Assembly (NCBI GenBank): GCA_050084515.1
Contig: CM114274.1
Location: 16,554,001-16,618,000 of the forward strand
DNA: 64,000 bases
Origin: Blasia pusilla
Lineage: Eukaryota > Marchantiophyta > Marchantiopsida > Blasiales
Reading direction: 5' to 3'
Part shown: piece after piece, positions 1 to 11,150 of the stretch
Position numbering within the stretch: the stretch's first letter is position 1
Layout of the letters: the number at the start of each line of letters is the position of its first letter
Made by a program: the position numbers and the translations under genes
The notes under the pieces: generated by a model
The model's input: only the letters and a program-made list of their open reading frames with translations
What the model was told of the DNA's origin: nothing
Database searches by the model: none

Positions 1-439
1 GAGTACAGAATCAGCCCTAACCAGATCCTACTGATCTACAATCGAAGCTACCATCAATCTCCTCCAGTTCTTTGAGTGAAATCCGTGAAAGACCTACTGT
101 CATAAAACACGTATAGAATCACATACAATCGAGCCAAACCCACTCCACGATGGGAGAATCTAGATCAAAGCTTGCGGGAAACACCATAGCCAAGGGCTCT
201 ACTCACTACCAAGGCTAACTCCCAACGCAACAGGCTCAACTCAAAGAACTGACTGTTCTTTGAGTGCACTCCACCTTATATCCTCCAACCTAAGAGCGGG
301 CCCTACTGGGAAAGTCACCCCCAACTGAGTAACCTCCAACCCTATGTATGAAACCGCATCTCTACCAAGCCACTACGGTCCTACATAAGAAATGGGCTCT
401 ACTAGCACACTATACTCTACGACATAATCCGTATGGTCA
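1..439. other. No recognisable gene
   Basis: I see no coding signal or repeat structure that I can name here. The LINE reading frame that follows can be traced back to about position 440, so the 5' part of that element may extend into this stretch. Confidence 0.4.
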
Positions 440-2907
440 TGACATCTTTCTCCGGCGGTTCCAAGTGCAGAAACACTGGCTTTCTTAGAAGCTCTTCATC
501 CTCCTTCAAATGGCGATGCTTCACCTTTTGTGGAAGACTATACAACGGACCTTGACTTGGAGGTTTTCACAAGGGTTGTTTTGCATATTCCTCGCTTATC
601 AGCAAGCGGGCTATCAGGGATGGTTTTTGAGCATCTCCGCGATTGCTTTAACCCACCACATTCAGCAAGTGGCTTTGTCTCTCTATATAAGGTGTGTGCA
701 CATATGGCGGCAAGTCGTCTCCCATTCTCTATCTCTAGGCTCTTAGGGGCTTGTCGTTTGTTGGCTATGGATAAGCCTCCTTCAGGTGTGCGCCCTTTGG
801 CTATTGGAGAGGTTTTATATCGCTTGGTTAGTCAATCCCTATGCTTGAAATTTCATCCTCACTTTAGTGCCCACTTATTTCCTCATCAATTTGGAGTGGC
901 AACTTATGGAGGTTGTGAGACTGTGGTGCATGGGATCACATGATATTCATCCAGATTGGATAGCAATTCAAGTCGATGTGGCTAACGCATTCGATTCAGT
1001 TTCTCGTGCGGCCATCTTTGAGGAGTTACGTTGTGCAAGAGGACAACTCGCGAGCCTCATTCCATTTTTTTGCTCCTTCTATGCCTATGATACGCCCATT
1101 ATCTATTCCCATCATGCTACTTCTAGGGAATATAGTATTCTACAATTGGCTTGTGGCACACGTCAAGGTGATTCCATGGGTGGCCCACTCTTTGCTATTG
1201 CCCATTTTTGTGCCCTTTGAGCATCAGCACAAGCATTTCCATCTTGTCTTTTCCCTTCTATTGCTGATGACACTCACATTATAGGTCCTCCTTCTGAAGT
1301 GGTTACTGCTTATACCCATTTCGTGGAGCAACTCTCTTTCTTAAACCTTAAAGTCCAACCTAGTAAATGTGGAGTATGATCTCCTTCATGCCTTCCCTCA
1401 ACATTCACCCCACCTATTCTTGATTTTCCCATCTACATTGAAGGGGTTAGAGTTCTTGGGGTCCCAATTGGCTTCATCGACTACGTCTCAAAGTTCTTGG
1501 ATGAGGCCCTTTTGAAAGACATGGAATGGCTTCATTTGTTACCTCATCTAGGGGATCCCCAAGTGGTTTATGGGATTCTCTCCCAATGTTTTCTACGACG
1601 TCCTTCCTACCTTCTTCGTACTTGTCCTCCCACTTCAAGGTTCTTACATCGGTTGGCATCTTTTGATGCTTCTATCTTGGCAACTTTTGGTCAACTTCTT
1701 GGCCCGAATACCTTTGAGGGAGAGGATGGTGTCTTTGCTTCACGACAATCTATCTTGCCTATTTCTTTTGGAGTGGTGGGACTGTCCTCCACATTCGCAT
1801 ATGGGGAGTTGGGTGTTGGTAGCACCGATTATGGCTTCAAGGTTTCTCCAAGGAGATACACCTATCTTGATGGATCATATCATCCATGAAGAGGAGGGGG
1901 ACTTCTTATTTCAACAACAACTGAGATCTGCACGAGCTCTTCTTCCTCTTGCTACACAAGCAATTCTACCTCCTTTCAGTCAAGTGATTACGGAAGGACT
2001 TGATTGACTTCAAGAGCATATCTTCGAGAATCTGCATCAAATCAACTTTTCCAGTAGTCTCTCCGAGGCATCCTCTGCTGCTAATCGAGCTTGTCTACAT
2101 TTATGTGCGGGTACAAGAGCCGGGGCGTGGCTTACTGCAAATCCTCTTATTCTTCTATTTTGTCTTCCTCGAAGTATATTCTCGACAGCTTTGCGGTTAC
2201 GTCTTGGATTTCCCCATCCTTCTCTCTTAGATGTGCCAAATTTTGTATGCGGATATCCCATCGATGCCAAGGGTATCCATATTCTCCGATGTGCACATGG
2301 TGGAGAACGAACGGCCACACATGATGTCATTAGAGAGGCGGTAGCATCAGTGGCTCGTATTGCAGGATACACGGTTGGGCAAGAGCAACTCCACGTCCTA
2401 CCTTCAACCACACAAGCAATCTCTCATCGGAGATTGGATCTTTTTATGTCTCGAGGTGGATTCCGGATACTAAGTGATGTGGTGGTTGCTGATCCAACAC
2501 GTTCTGACTTGGTGTGTCGAGCCGCACATACCAAAGGTTTGGCGGCCGAAGCTGCAGCAAGAATCAAGGAGTTAAGTTATGTTGTGAGACATCCGACTGA
2601 TGGATTTATTCCTTTTGCAGTGGAAGTATTCGGTCATTTACATGTGTCTTTTGATACTTTCCTGAAAACATGTGCTCACCACTCCCTTGAGAATCATCAC
2701 CTTGCCCCTTCCCGTAGTCCTTCTTTCTCGGTAGTTACTACTTATTTTCGGCAATGCATCTCAGTGGCCTTACAACGTGCACAAGCCTTGGCATTGATAC
2801 GTCGTACGGAGGTGGTGGGGGGTCGCTCGCCTCGTCCATTCCTGTCTAACCAACCACTCGTGTTCTTGTCACATTTGTTTCAGGCTATCAAACGCGTAGC
2901 TCGTTGA
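440..2907 (+). pseudogene. Non-LTR retrotransposon (LINE) polyprotein, RT plus restriction-like endonuclease, broken
   Basis: The stretch encodes a LINE reverse transcriptase followed by a Cys/His knuckle and a restriction-like endonuclease. The RT is recognised by a GVRPLAIGE block (~790-815), a conserved GGCETVVHGI block (~905-935), VDVANAFDSVSR (~974-1010), GTRQGDSMGGP (~1155-1190) and the catalytic ADD (1263-1271). The C-terminal part has CG-x-x-ID-x-x-G-x-H-x-LRC followed by GGERTATHD (~2245-2330), then RRLD...SDVVVADP and FAVEVFG. These resemble the PD-(D/E)xK endonuclease of RLE-type LINEs, with the usual P of PD replaced by L. The frame is broken by a shift near 935, stops at 1218-1220, 1377-1379 and 2005-2007, and a shift near 1800. 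The final stop is at 2905-2907. The family assignment is firm and the clade is not resolved. Confidence 0.85.
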
Positions 2908-3788
2908 GCCGATGTTTATGTTGACTTGCTGCCATTTTCTTTTTGCATTCTTGTATGCATTTTTTGACTCCTCTTTTGAATTGTTATTATCTTTCTTTGT
3001 CCTCTTTTGAAGTTTATTTTATTATAAAGTGATATACCAAAGTCTCACTTTTTTTAGACTCCGTTATATCGAAAAGAGCATAGCGAAATATAACTCAGAC
3101 CATATTTAACCCTGCCGGGGTTAAATACGGCACGCAACCCATACCCTTATTACCCCCCATCAGTTTTGGCTCAACGTCATGAGATCCGTGAATCTCGGTT
3201 TTATCTTGGTGTGGAGGCAGATTATCTCATACAATCGCGGCGCCGCCTCGTATTCCGAACCTGTAGAAGTGGAGTCCACTTTCTCGCCGAGTGAGTGTGT
3301 GAGTGACCCCACCCAATCCATGATCCCCGAGATCCAGACCCAGGCACTTGTACTCTCTATCTATCTAGTCTCTTCTTTCTTGTGGATGTCTGGCCAGATG
3401 GTCGCTGAGGGAAAGGGTGCGGGGGGGGGGTGGTAAGCGGCGATGAATGACTGAAGCGTTTTGGAGATCCTCCGATTCCGGTCCGACTTCTGCGGTCCTA
3501 ATTCCCTTGACATTCACATGGCCTCGGGCGAAGCGCCTGACGGGTTTCGGCAATCGACAGCACTCCAATGCCAGGTGGCCCTCGTGATATTGCGACCGGC
3601 TGTTCATCCAGCCTCCCAGCATTATCGCCATAGCCCCTGCGCACTCACGGAGAGCAGCTGGAAATCCAAAATGACAAAACCGGTAATTCCCATGGACGCT
3701 CCCATGGGGACCCGTACGAACGAACCGAGAAGTGCCGTAAAAGAGAGAGAAGGAAACACTACAGCATGGTCTTCCCACCGAAAGCCCT
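2908..3788. other. LINE 3' tail, then unassigned sequence
   Basis: About 150 bases of T-rich sequence after the LINE stop probably form its 3' untranslated tail. From about 3060 the sequence becomes richer in GC and includes a G11 run near 3421. Several short open frames overlap on both strands but none resembles a protein I know. Confidence 0.35.
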
Positions 3789-4038
3789 AAACTGCCGCGG
3801 TCTTGCATTGATTGCGAGACCCGGTACAATCAGCGGGCAGGGGCCTCGGGCAGGTAGTAAAAAACGAATTTTGCAAGTAAATAACAAAGCCCCGTATGGT
3901 AGGATAGCAGTCGGAGACATCGAGTGCGGGTGCAGAGATCCAGTTCGAATCCGGCTCAAACTTTTGGGACTCTCCCCTCACTTGCCTGCCCGCGTCCAAA
4001 CTGCCCGGTCTCGCATTAAGTGCGATACCGCGGCAATC
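3789..4038 (+). repeat. Pair of hairpin-containing direct repeats (3789-3831 and 3998-4038)
   Basis: Two ~42-base segments starting AAACTGCC are similar along their length and each folds on itself. The second has GGTCTCGCA / TGCGATACC around a 5-base loop, and the first has GGTCTTGCA / TGCGAGACC around TTGAT. The two copies differ in sequence but both keep the stem, including through G-T pairing. Confidence 0.5.
3890..3955 (+). other. tRNA-like box A / box B module, possible SINE head
   Basis: TAGCAGTCGG (3905-3914) resembles a tRNA A box and GTTCGAATC (3943-3951) matches a B box at tRNA-like spacing. The T stem pairs only partly and I could not close an acceptor stem. It is therefore a tRNA-derived relic at best, not a functional tRNA. 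Confidence 0.3.
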
Positions 4039-4389
4039 TATGGCCTTCGCTTCCCACTCAGGTGCGTCATCGAGATCACCATTTCCGTGGCTCCGTGCGC
4101 ACCGTCCATCGCCATCCTTGCTGGGTTTTCATATCGGGATTGCTCCATGCTCGATCTTCGAGTCGCAGAGGACTGAGGACTCGGATGACTCACACATCAG
4201 GACAGGCCGATTCTCTGTCTTCCGAAGTTCGGACAAGAGATCGTGCTTTCGGAAACTTATGCCCGAATCTTTCGGGGTGCATTAACTTAAGAGTTATCTA
4301 AATCTAAATTTACACCAAAAATCTCCCAAAAATACATCATCCCTCGAACTGCCCTGCTGGCATCGGCAGCTTGGAAGCGGGCAGGTTAA
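4039..4389. other. No recognisable gene
   Basis: I see no coding or structural signal that I can name. On the minus strand this would be the body and 3' side of the SINE-like unit that follows. Confidence 0.3.
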
Positions 4390-4490
4390 ACCTTAATCAC
4401 CACAAAAGAATTCGAATCGAACTTTGAGCTACCCCTCCAGGTCCGAGCTTTTAACCCAACTACGCTAACCTATCACGAAAAGTGCATATG
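4390..4490 (-). mobile_element. tRNA-derived SINE-like head
   Basis: Read on the minus strand, this segment has a good A box (TAGCGTAGTTGG, 4456-4467) and, 32 bases on, a B box-like AGTTCGATTCG (4413-4423). Between them lies a tRNA-like stretch with no closed cloverleaf. This is the layout of plant tRNA-derived SINEs with an internal Pol III promoter. I could not define the SINE body, tail or target duplication. Confidence 0.5.
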
Positions 4491-5037
4491 CCATTAGGAG
4501 ACTAACTAACAAAAAAAAATTAGCATAAAAATTGGTACAAAGTATGAATTTAAGAGAAAATTACGAATCACCCGGTGGGTTTTTATTTAACTAATACTAG
4601 TGAGGTGCCCCGTGCGATGCACATACATAAAAAGTTTTGAAGAACTTTTGTTAGTGTATAACTTGTGTAGGGAAGGGATTAATGATGTAACACACAAATT
4701 CAAATTTTTTTCATGCAATTTGCATAAGGAGAAACATTTTTTTACTGCCTAATTGCCTAGAACTGACCACGTTCCTAGGTATGAACGCAAAGTGCAGTAA
4801 CAACATCTTAGGAGAATAATACGGGGCGATCCGGTTCCAGCACATTGGTTCATCCATCATGATCGGAGGAGGGGCCTATTTGGTAACGATAGTTTGTAGG
4901 GGGGCGATGTAGGGGTAATAAGTTCACAGGAGGCCTCTTAAGCAACTATCTCCCTTATTTCGTGTCTCATTCTCAACCAGCTTGTGCCATCACTTAAATT
5001 CTCCAAAAGTACTTGCCTTATCCCAAATAAAATACAC
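4491..5037. other. AT-rich, with a TE-terminus-like motif at 4595-4626
   Basis: There is no gene. The motif at 4595-4626 (TACTAGTGAGG then CGATGCAC) closely resembles 51514-51545 elsewhere in the window. Both look like the conserved ends of dispersed plant repeats. Confidence 0.35.
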
Positions 5038-5400
5038 CTATATCTTCCTACTATAATTCTCGAAAACTAAAAGAAAGTAGGAAGAACCTTGTAATGCCAT
5101 AGTTCGCATTTTTCCACATAGGTCATCATGTATTATCTCTGAAAGATCCTTTTCTCTATTGCTTAACTCTTGTGAGAACACTGGTTGGTGTTGCTTGCCC
5201 ATCGTACAAACTTCATGTGTATCCGAAATTCTAGAAATTGTTGGTAAATCAAAAACCATGCCAGAATAATCTACATCTAACTAAGTAGGGGAAATCTTAA
5301 GTGACCAAAAATTTTGTGCCATAACTTGATGGTACCAAGGTCTATACCTACACTTGTTGTGAAAGCATACAACTTGTAGATATTTCCATGTTGGATACTT
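5038..5400 (-). pseudogene. Ty1/copia fragment: GAG-pre-integrase to start of integrase
   Basis: The minus strand reads IYKLYAF followed by LWHKIFGHLRF, the GAG-pre-integrase signature, at about 5385-5290. After a frame change near 5270-5300 it continues through MVFDLPTI, VCTMGKQHQ, IIHDDLCGKM and YFLLVFENYSRK (5259-5038). That run is the integrase zinc-finger and catalytic-domain start of copia elements, including the first catalytic Asp (DLCG). Nothing of the RT, RNase H or LTRs is visible nearby, so this is an isolated relic. Confidence 0.75.
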
Positions 5401-6350
5401 TCATCCGCTACTTTCCCACTAGCATCCTCAATGACTGCTCCAAATTTCTTGAAAGCGAATTTCTAAGTTAAGGTTACCTAATAATAATACTGTAACTAAA
5501 AGCAAATTTTGCTTCAAATTCTGTATGTAAAGTAAATTAGTTGATTTCCTTTTATCTTATTTCTTAGGGAAACAATCTTTTTTGGATATATTTTCCCTAT
5601 AGCATCCATATACATAGTATTTTAGTGTCCCTCGGATGCACTAGGTTGGATGGATCCTTTTTGTCCTTCGGAGAGGACCCATCCACATTCATCCATCCAA
5701 AAAATTGGGAATAATTCATGATCTTCTCTCCCTCCTACCTTCCCCTCTTGCCTATCTCCATCTCCTTGTAGGAGATAGGGATCAAGATGGATTCTTTCCA
5801 TTTCTCTACGCCATATTCCTCTATGAAGGGATGTAGAGTTCACTTTGAGGAGGATTCTCTAAAGATGGTTGGAGAAAGGTATGTATTTTCCTCGTTTCTA
5901 GCTCCTATTCCATTATCTCCTCTCTCCTCCTAGAAAAGAGGAGATAATGGAATAGGGTAGGGTATCTCCTAAAGCTATGGAGACCCTAAACGGGTCTCCA
6001 TAGCTTTGCAGCGTGCCTAAGAAAATGGGCTTTTGCAGCGGGCTCAGGCGGTTGGAGACCCCAATGCTAGAGGCCCACTCAGTAGTAGTCATAGTTCTCT
6101 AGGTGTCGCTGATATTGTCTTTGCTATTGGTGATTTTGGTCGTTAGGGGGGAAGGCCCCCCCTTCTTTCTCCTCGGGGCCGGTTTTGGCCCCTTGAGAAT
6201 TTTTTTTTGGCTCTCTATGCCCCCTCATTTGTATCGCGATGGGTTTCCCATCATATTTTCTATATATTACATTTCTCCTAGGTTGTTTAGTCATGATCTC
6301 TATTCTTGTCTCTTATTGAAAAATTGATCATTTTCCCTCTTGCTCTCCCC
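5401..6350. repeat. Inverted-repeat-rich block (MITE-like foldbacks)
   Basis: There is no credible gene. Three clean foldbacks lie within 260 bases: 5751-5759 with 5771-5779 (9 bp), 5905-5920 with 5941-5956 (16 bp, 20-base loop) and 5971-5986 with 5992-6007 (16 bp, 5-base loop). Near 5653-5699 there are also inverted TTGGATGGAT / ATCCATCCAA arms. These look like ends of small non-autonomous elements, but I could not find a boundary or target duplication. Confidence 0.5.
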
Positions 6351-7942
6351 TTTAAAAGAATTCCATATGAGATTTTATTTTTCAAGTACTCCCTTGTTGA
6401 TTTTTTTTCTTTCTTCCCATTCTCTAACTAATTTTTTATTATTTCTCTTCTATTCTTCTATTGAAAATTAAACATTTAAAAACACAAATCCTTACAACAA
6501 GCTTAGGTGCTTAATCCACATGTGTACTTTGTTACCTTATGAAAGTTAAATTTTTCTTTCATCAATTTTCATTTGAGTCATAGTTTTGGAATTAAATTAA
6601 GGATAAGATCATAAATTATGAAAATATAATAAATTGACCAAAACATTTTCAAGGTTTAAAGAGACCTTTTTTATAAGCCTCTTTAAACCTTGCCAACAGA
6701 AAGATGTATGCTCATAATCGTAAGATGTTTACATGGAAGTTTTGTAATGAATGAGAAATGGGATTTTTTCATGGGAATAATTTGGAATCCTAATTCTGTG
6801 ATACTAAATTTTATTTTATTTTTTGCAACTTCAAGTAATTTTCTTGGAAAAATTTGGAGTCAATGATTTTTTTGCATCATCTTTCGAAATGGGGATGGTC
6901 TTTGAAACATGTATTTCATAGCAGTTTTTTATTTTCAGGAAAATTTATCCAATAGTTATAAGAGTGAGATATTAAACTTACGTTCATTTTAAAATTTTTA
7001 ATTAAAATTAATGATCAAATTTCATATTTGAAATAAATTCAAGAAAAATTTAAAAAATTATAATTACGGCCCTTGCATGTATTTTCTGGATAATTTCTGG
7101 ATCCGTGCAACCCCAGTTGGTGTGATTACCATTAATGATATTTGTGTGACTATAATCATTTGTACTCTGTAATTCCTGCCAATTTCCGCCCGGAATTAGA
7201 CGCATAACAGTGTTTCCTCAATACAATAGCTTAAAAATAAACCTCACGATATTTTTTAAAATTTTAAAATAAATTTAATTTCAAAATTTAGTTATAATTC
7301 CCATTCTTATAAATCTCAAAAGATTAAGAAATCACCTTTAGATAATATCCATCTCCCCTAAATAATTAGATTCCTCCCTAAAAGTTCCAACAAAAATTAT
7401 TCTTCCCCTTTCACTCTTCCCACCAAAATCACATTTATTAAAAAAATCTTTAATTTTAATTAATGAAATAAATTTCCTTTTCCATTCAAATTCATTTTCC
7501 TTTCCCAAAATATCACATGTGAATTGATAAAATTAATCTTAAAAATAATCACATCATCAATTTCAAATTTTAAATATAATTTTCGTTTTCCAAAATCTTA
7601 GAAGAATAATAACATTTCACGCTTTTAAGTAATTACAATGCTCCATTCAAATTTAAATGATATCCCAATCGCCTAAATAATTTTAATATTTTATAAATTA
7701 TGATCTACTCTTTCTCCATTGAAATTTATTTTCCCTTTCCAACACATGTGAATCTAGACAAAAAATCTATAAATTTTTCTTTATCAGAATTATTTTATTC
7801 TATTAGTATTTACAAGCACCTATTATAATATAAAATAAATTATTAAAAATATCATAAATGTTTTTTTCTATTTCATTCAAATCCTTATGGATTTTTCTTC
7901 CGTAGACTATTTCTACCCAAGTAATGTGGTTGAAATAGAAAA
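6351..7942. other. AT-rich non-coding sequence
   Basis: There is no gene. One foldback is present: 6650-6663 with 6679-6692, 14 bp perfect, 15-base loop. Confidence 0.5.
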
Positions 7943-7993
7943 ATTCAAACATGTTAATTATTATTTGTTTAATAATAATTAACATGTTTGAAT
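7943..7993. repeat. 23-bp perfect foldback
   Basis: Arms 7943-7965 and 7971-7993 are perfect reverse complements around TGTTT. The arms are AT-rich and sit alone in AT-rich sequence. There is no terminator-like context and no gene beside it. Confidence 0.8.
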
Positions 7994-8089
7994 GTTAATT
8001 ACTTTAACCGTTCCGTACCCCCTCCGTCATGTGCTGAAATCTGAAATCTCCCCTCTGTCATGTACTGAAAAATATCTGAGACACATGCC

Positions 8090-8165
8090 ATAAGGGGAAA
8101 GTTTCAAAATACAAGTTGTTACGGGAGGACGGGTTCTCATACCCGTCCTGTTTTAATAATATAAA
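8090..8165. repeat. Dispersed-repeat terminus with 9-bp GC hairpin
   Basis: AGGACGGGT (8126-8134) pairs with ACCCGTCCT (8141-8149) and is followed by TTTTAATAATATAAATT. The same hairpin-plus-tail layout occurs at 29290-29336. The upstream stretch resembles 8985-9035. Helitron-type or other hairpin-ended elements are possible; the family is not resolved. Confidence 0.5.
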
Positions 8166-10382
8166 TTCTGCCAATGCTGCCCTAAAATGAAAACAAATGT
8201 TCACCGATCTCATGCAAAAACACTTTCCTATAGTACCACCGTGCTTGCCATCCTCAAGTAATAGTCCCCTCTTACCATTAATAGCCGGTTATGGCAACCA
8301 CGGTCTTTTGAGTTTAAAAAAATAATTCCGGATGGGTTTTCCATTATAATATAAATATATTAAATGATTTCTCATCACCGGCCCACCTCCGGGACTATCG
8401 TGAGGCGAACACTTGTAGGGGCAGCCTACAATGGATGGCTGTATGAAGAGTATTCTTATGGTTTTTTTCTGAGTTGCCTCGAGGTTGTCTCTCCAGAGCA
8501 AACTTCGCAGGCTTTCGACGGAAAGTTCGCAAGAGCCCTTTGGAGTCTGGTGGTGACGCAAACGTGAGCGCATCAGCGATGACGAGGCGATTCACGCTTG
8601 TTGGCGGTCCTACCGGGAAGTTTTTGGGTTAGAGGGTTTGGGTCCTTCCACCGTGCGACGGACTTCTCGTGGCCACGGGGACTTGGTCCAGAGGCGTACC
8701 ACGACAACGTCCACAGCCGCTAGGATCCGACGACCGAGACGAGTTCAGGGAAGTTTACTCGGCAACTGAATTGTGGGATTTGCTTGAAATAAGCTTCCCT
8801 GTCGTTGTTCTCCGCAGTATAATCAAACGCAACGAAACGCTAGGAACTGCGTCAACAAATAACAGGAAACTAGTGCGATACACGGGCCAGAGTTCCCCTT
8901 AATTTAATCATTAGACGGTATCCGTGATCCGCACGGGAGTGGAAAACGCCTTTTTGTTATGTTAGTAATTATGTATTACACGTGTGATAGGGGAAGATTC
9001 CAAAATGCATTCGTGTCATCGCGGGGAGGAAGGCTCTCGATATTCCGAGAGATCAGAGCCTTTATGGCTCTGATCTCCGGGACCCGTCCTAACCCCCCTA
9101 CCCACCCGCAACCCCACCACCGACCCGCGAGTTCTAACACGAGCGGTCTGCCGGAGGAAACCCTCCGACCGACGACTAAATGTCCGCCCTGTGGGTCGGA
9201 TATCCGATACCCAGTTGGGACCCATCCCACCATCTCATCCCAATCTAAATCGTCCCATCCCATCCCATCCATGATGACATTACCTGGAGGTTGCATGAAC
9301 GCCTGTGAAAACAGCGGAGAACAGTTGAATTGATCCACCAAATGTAGGGAAATAAAACCCCTGGGACGGCCGGCCTCCTTGAATCGATCCGTGTAGTAGC
9401 CAATCATATTTCTCCCGACTTAAGGAGTCGATCCACCGCATTTAGAACTGACCAATGGTAGGAGGTCTAGAATCAACGGTACAGATTCTTAACCCAAGAG
9501 ATCCAACGATGGAAATGACCCACACTCTTTGAATGACCCCCCCCTGTTAGGGCTCCTGCCCCTCCATTTTCCCTGGACCAAGAAGTGAGGCGCATGAAGG
9601 TCCGGGCCTTGTTTGAATGCCTTCCATGTCAGAATACCTTCCGCTGGGCATTGCACTCTACTCACACTTCTGGAGTTGGAGACGAAGACAAGGGGATAGA
9701 ATTGTTTCTAGGTTTCGGTTGCATTGCGGCGTTACTTTTCATTTCTGTCAGAAGGGCTCTCCGTCAACAAGCGGATCTGTAAGCGGGTTGATTGTTGCTT
9801 GCTGTCCCCAATGCTAATCGTCATGGGGAATCTGCAAATGGAATGTTCGTGAGGAGCCCCGAGTAAGCCCAAGTCGACCAGGAGAAACAGCTGAAGGAAA
9901 GAAGAAGGAAAGGAGCCAAGCAGATTTGTCGGAACTGGCGGTTTTTTTATTCGCGTCGACGTTGCGAGGTATCCACGAATTTGCCTCCCTCTCCTCTCTC
10001 CGTAGTAAGTTAATCCTTTGTATTTACTGCCCCCCGAGGGCACTTTTACCGTGGGCGTTCCATGTTAAGAATGTGAAAGAATTGAGGCTCATCTGGTTTG
10101 TATTCTGTCAAATCCGCCACAATGCAATCTGGCGGATCATCATCATAGTAGCCACAAAAATACCGAAACTGTAGAGACTCGGCTGACCCGATCTTAGCCG
10201 CTACCTTATGCGGAAGTGAATCACGTTTCCATTGGTGAGATTTTCCATTTTTTGTGTTGAGAACGCACTTGCCGTAATCATCCCTTGATTGCACATTAAC
10301 ACCTTGATTGCACGTTAATGCACTAATACGAGTGCTCTTCGGCTGCGGCCTTTCACTTTTATGGAAGCGCCGTGACTTTATC

Positions 10383-10383
<1 letters not shown>
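8166..10383. other. No recognisable gene
   Basis: The short open frames here overlap on opposite strands and match nothing I know. A 12-bp perfect hairpin lies at 9049-9060 with 9066-9077. GGACTATCGTGAG at 8392-8404 recurs at 29277-29289. Confidence 0.45.

Positions 10384-10442
<59 letters not shown>
10384..10442. repeat. (CT)n microsatellite
   Basis: About 27 uninterrupted CT units, with short impure CT runs on both sides. Confidence 0.95.
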
Positions 10443-10451
<9 letters not shown>

Positions 10452-10864
10452 TTGTGCGATAGGGAGCAAATAATTGCACTTACTGTTGTAATAGCCACCA
10501 TGTAAAGCACCCAACACAATTGTCCGAAGTGCCAAGATCTCAGTCCTGTGTCCAATCCAATGCGATCTTGGCGGTAAGTACAACACCATGCAGACTTGGA
10601 CAGAGTTGTAATGGAAGCAAATGTTGAGTCGTGTAAAGCAATCTTATATCCATATGGTTTGTAGTCTTCCCCACCTTCGGCGATGGGGGGAATAGAAATA
10701 GATCCAGAGTCTCCTCGGATCAAGTCCCCTAGCGATTCTGAAATAGCGTACACCAAAGCCTGGCCGCCTTTTCTCATTAGTTCTCGGATGAAATTCCAAT
10801 CAATCTGAACCTCATCTCATCATCTCGAACACCAGGCATCCACAAAACTAAGCATGTATGTCGA
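10452..10864. repeat. Unidentified repeat R, copy 1
   Basis: This ~410-base segment is repeated at 12340-12795 and, for its last ~140 bases, at 13661-13798. The copies differ mainly by scattered one- to three-base indels, which open and close frames at random. I do not think it is coding, and the family is unknown. Confidence 0.7.
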
Positions 10865-11150
10865 CTAAGCCAGGTTGCTCGTAAGGACCTGAAAAGAGCG
10901 AACTCACGCGAGTCGAGCCGTCTGTCTGAATCGTGTGCGACTTTTAGTGGAGAAAATCTGCCCGGTGCTTGATATGGTCGTCCGGTCCTCTCTTCTCATC
11001 TCATCTCGTAAAAGTGGCTGCATGCTCTTAATCTCTCGCTCCCCATCGGCTCGAGACCGCCGTCGAGTGGTCGTAGATATTTTTTCGTCTTCTTGCCGTG
11101 CGGCTCGTTAGTATTTTCTCGGCATTGCGGGTGGCGGATGGCTTGGTAAC
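10865..11150. other. Unassigned sequence upstream of the protease relic
   Basis: No signal seen. If the protease relic kept its promoter it would lie here. Confidence 0.3.

Noticed and set aside
3890-3955. Functional tRNA gene
   Set aside because: Box A and B are present but the T stem has mismatches and no acceptor or anticodon stem closes.
3766-4176. 136-codon frame as a gene
   Set aside because: It overlaps the hairpin repeats and tRNA-like module and has equally open frames on the other strand.
10046-10777. 243-codon minus-strand frame
   Set aside because: It runs through the CT microsatellite and repeat R. The other R copies disrupt the same frame with small indels, so it is not a conserved gene.
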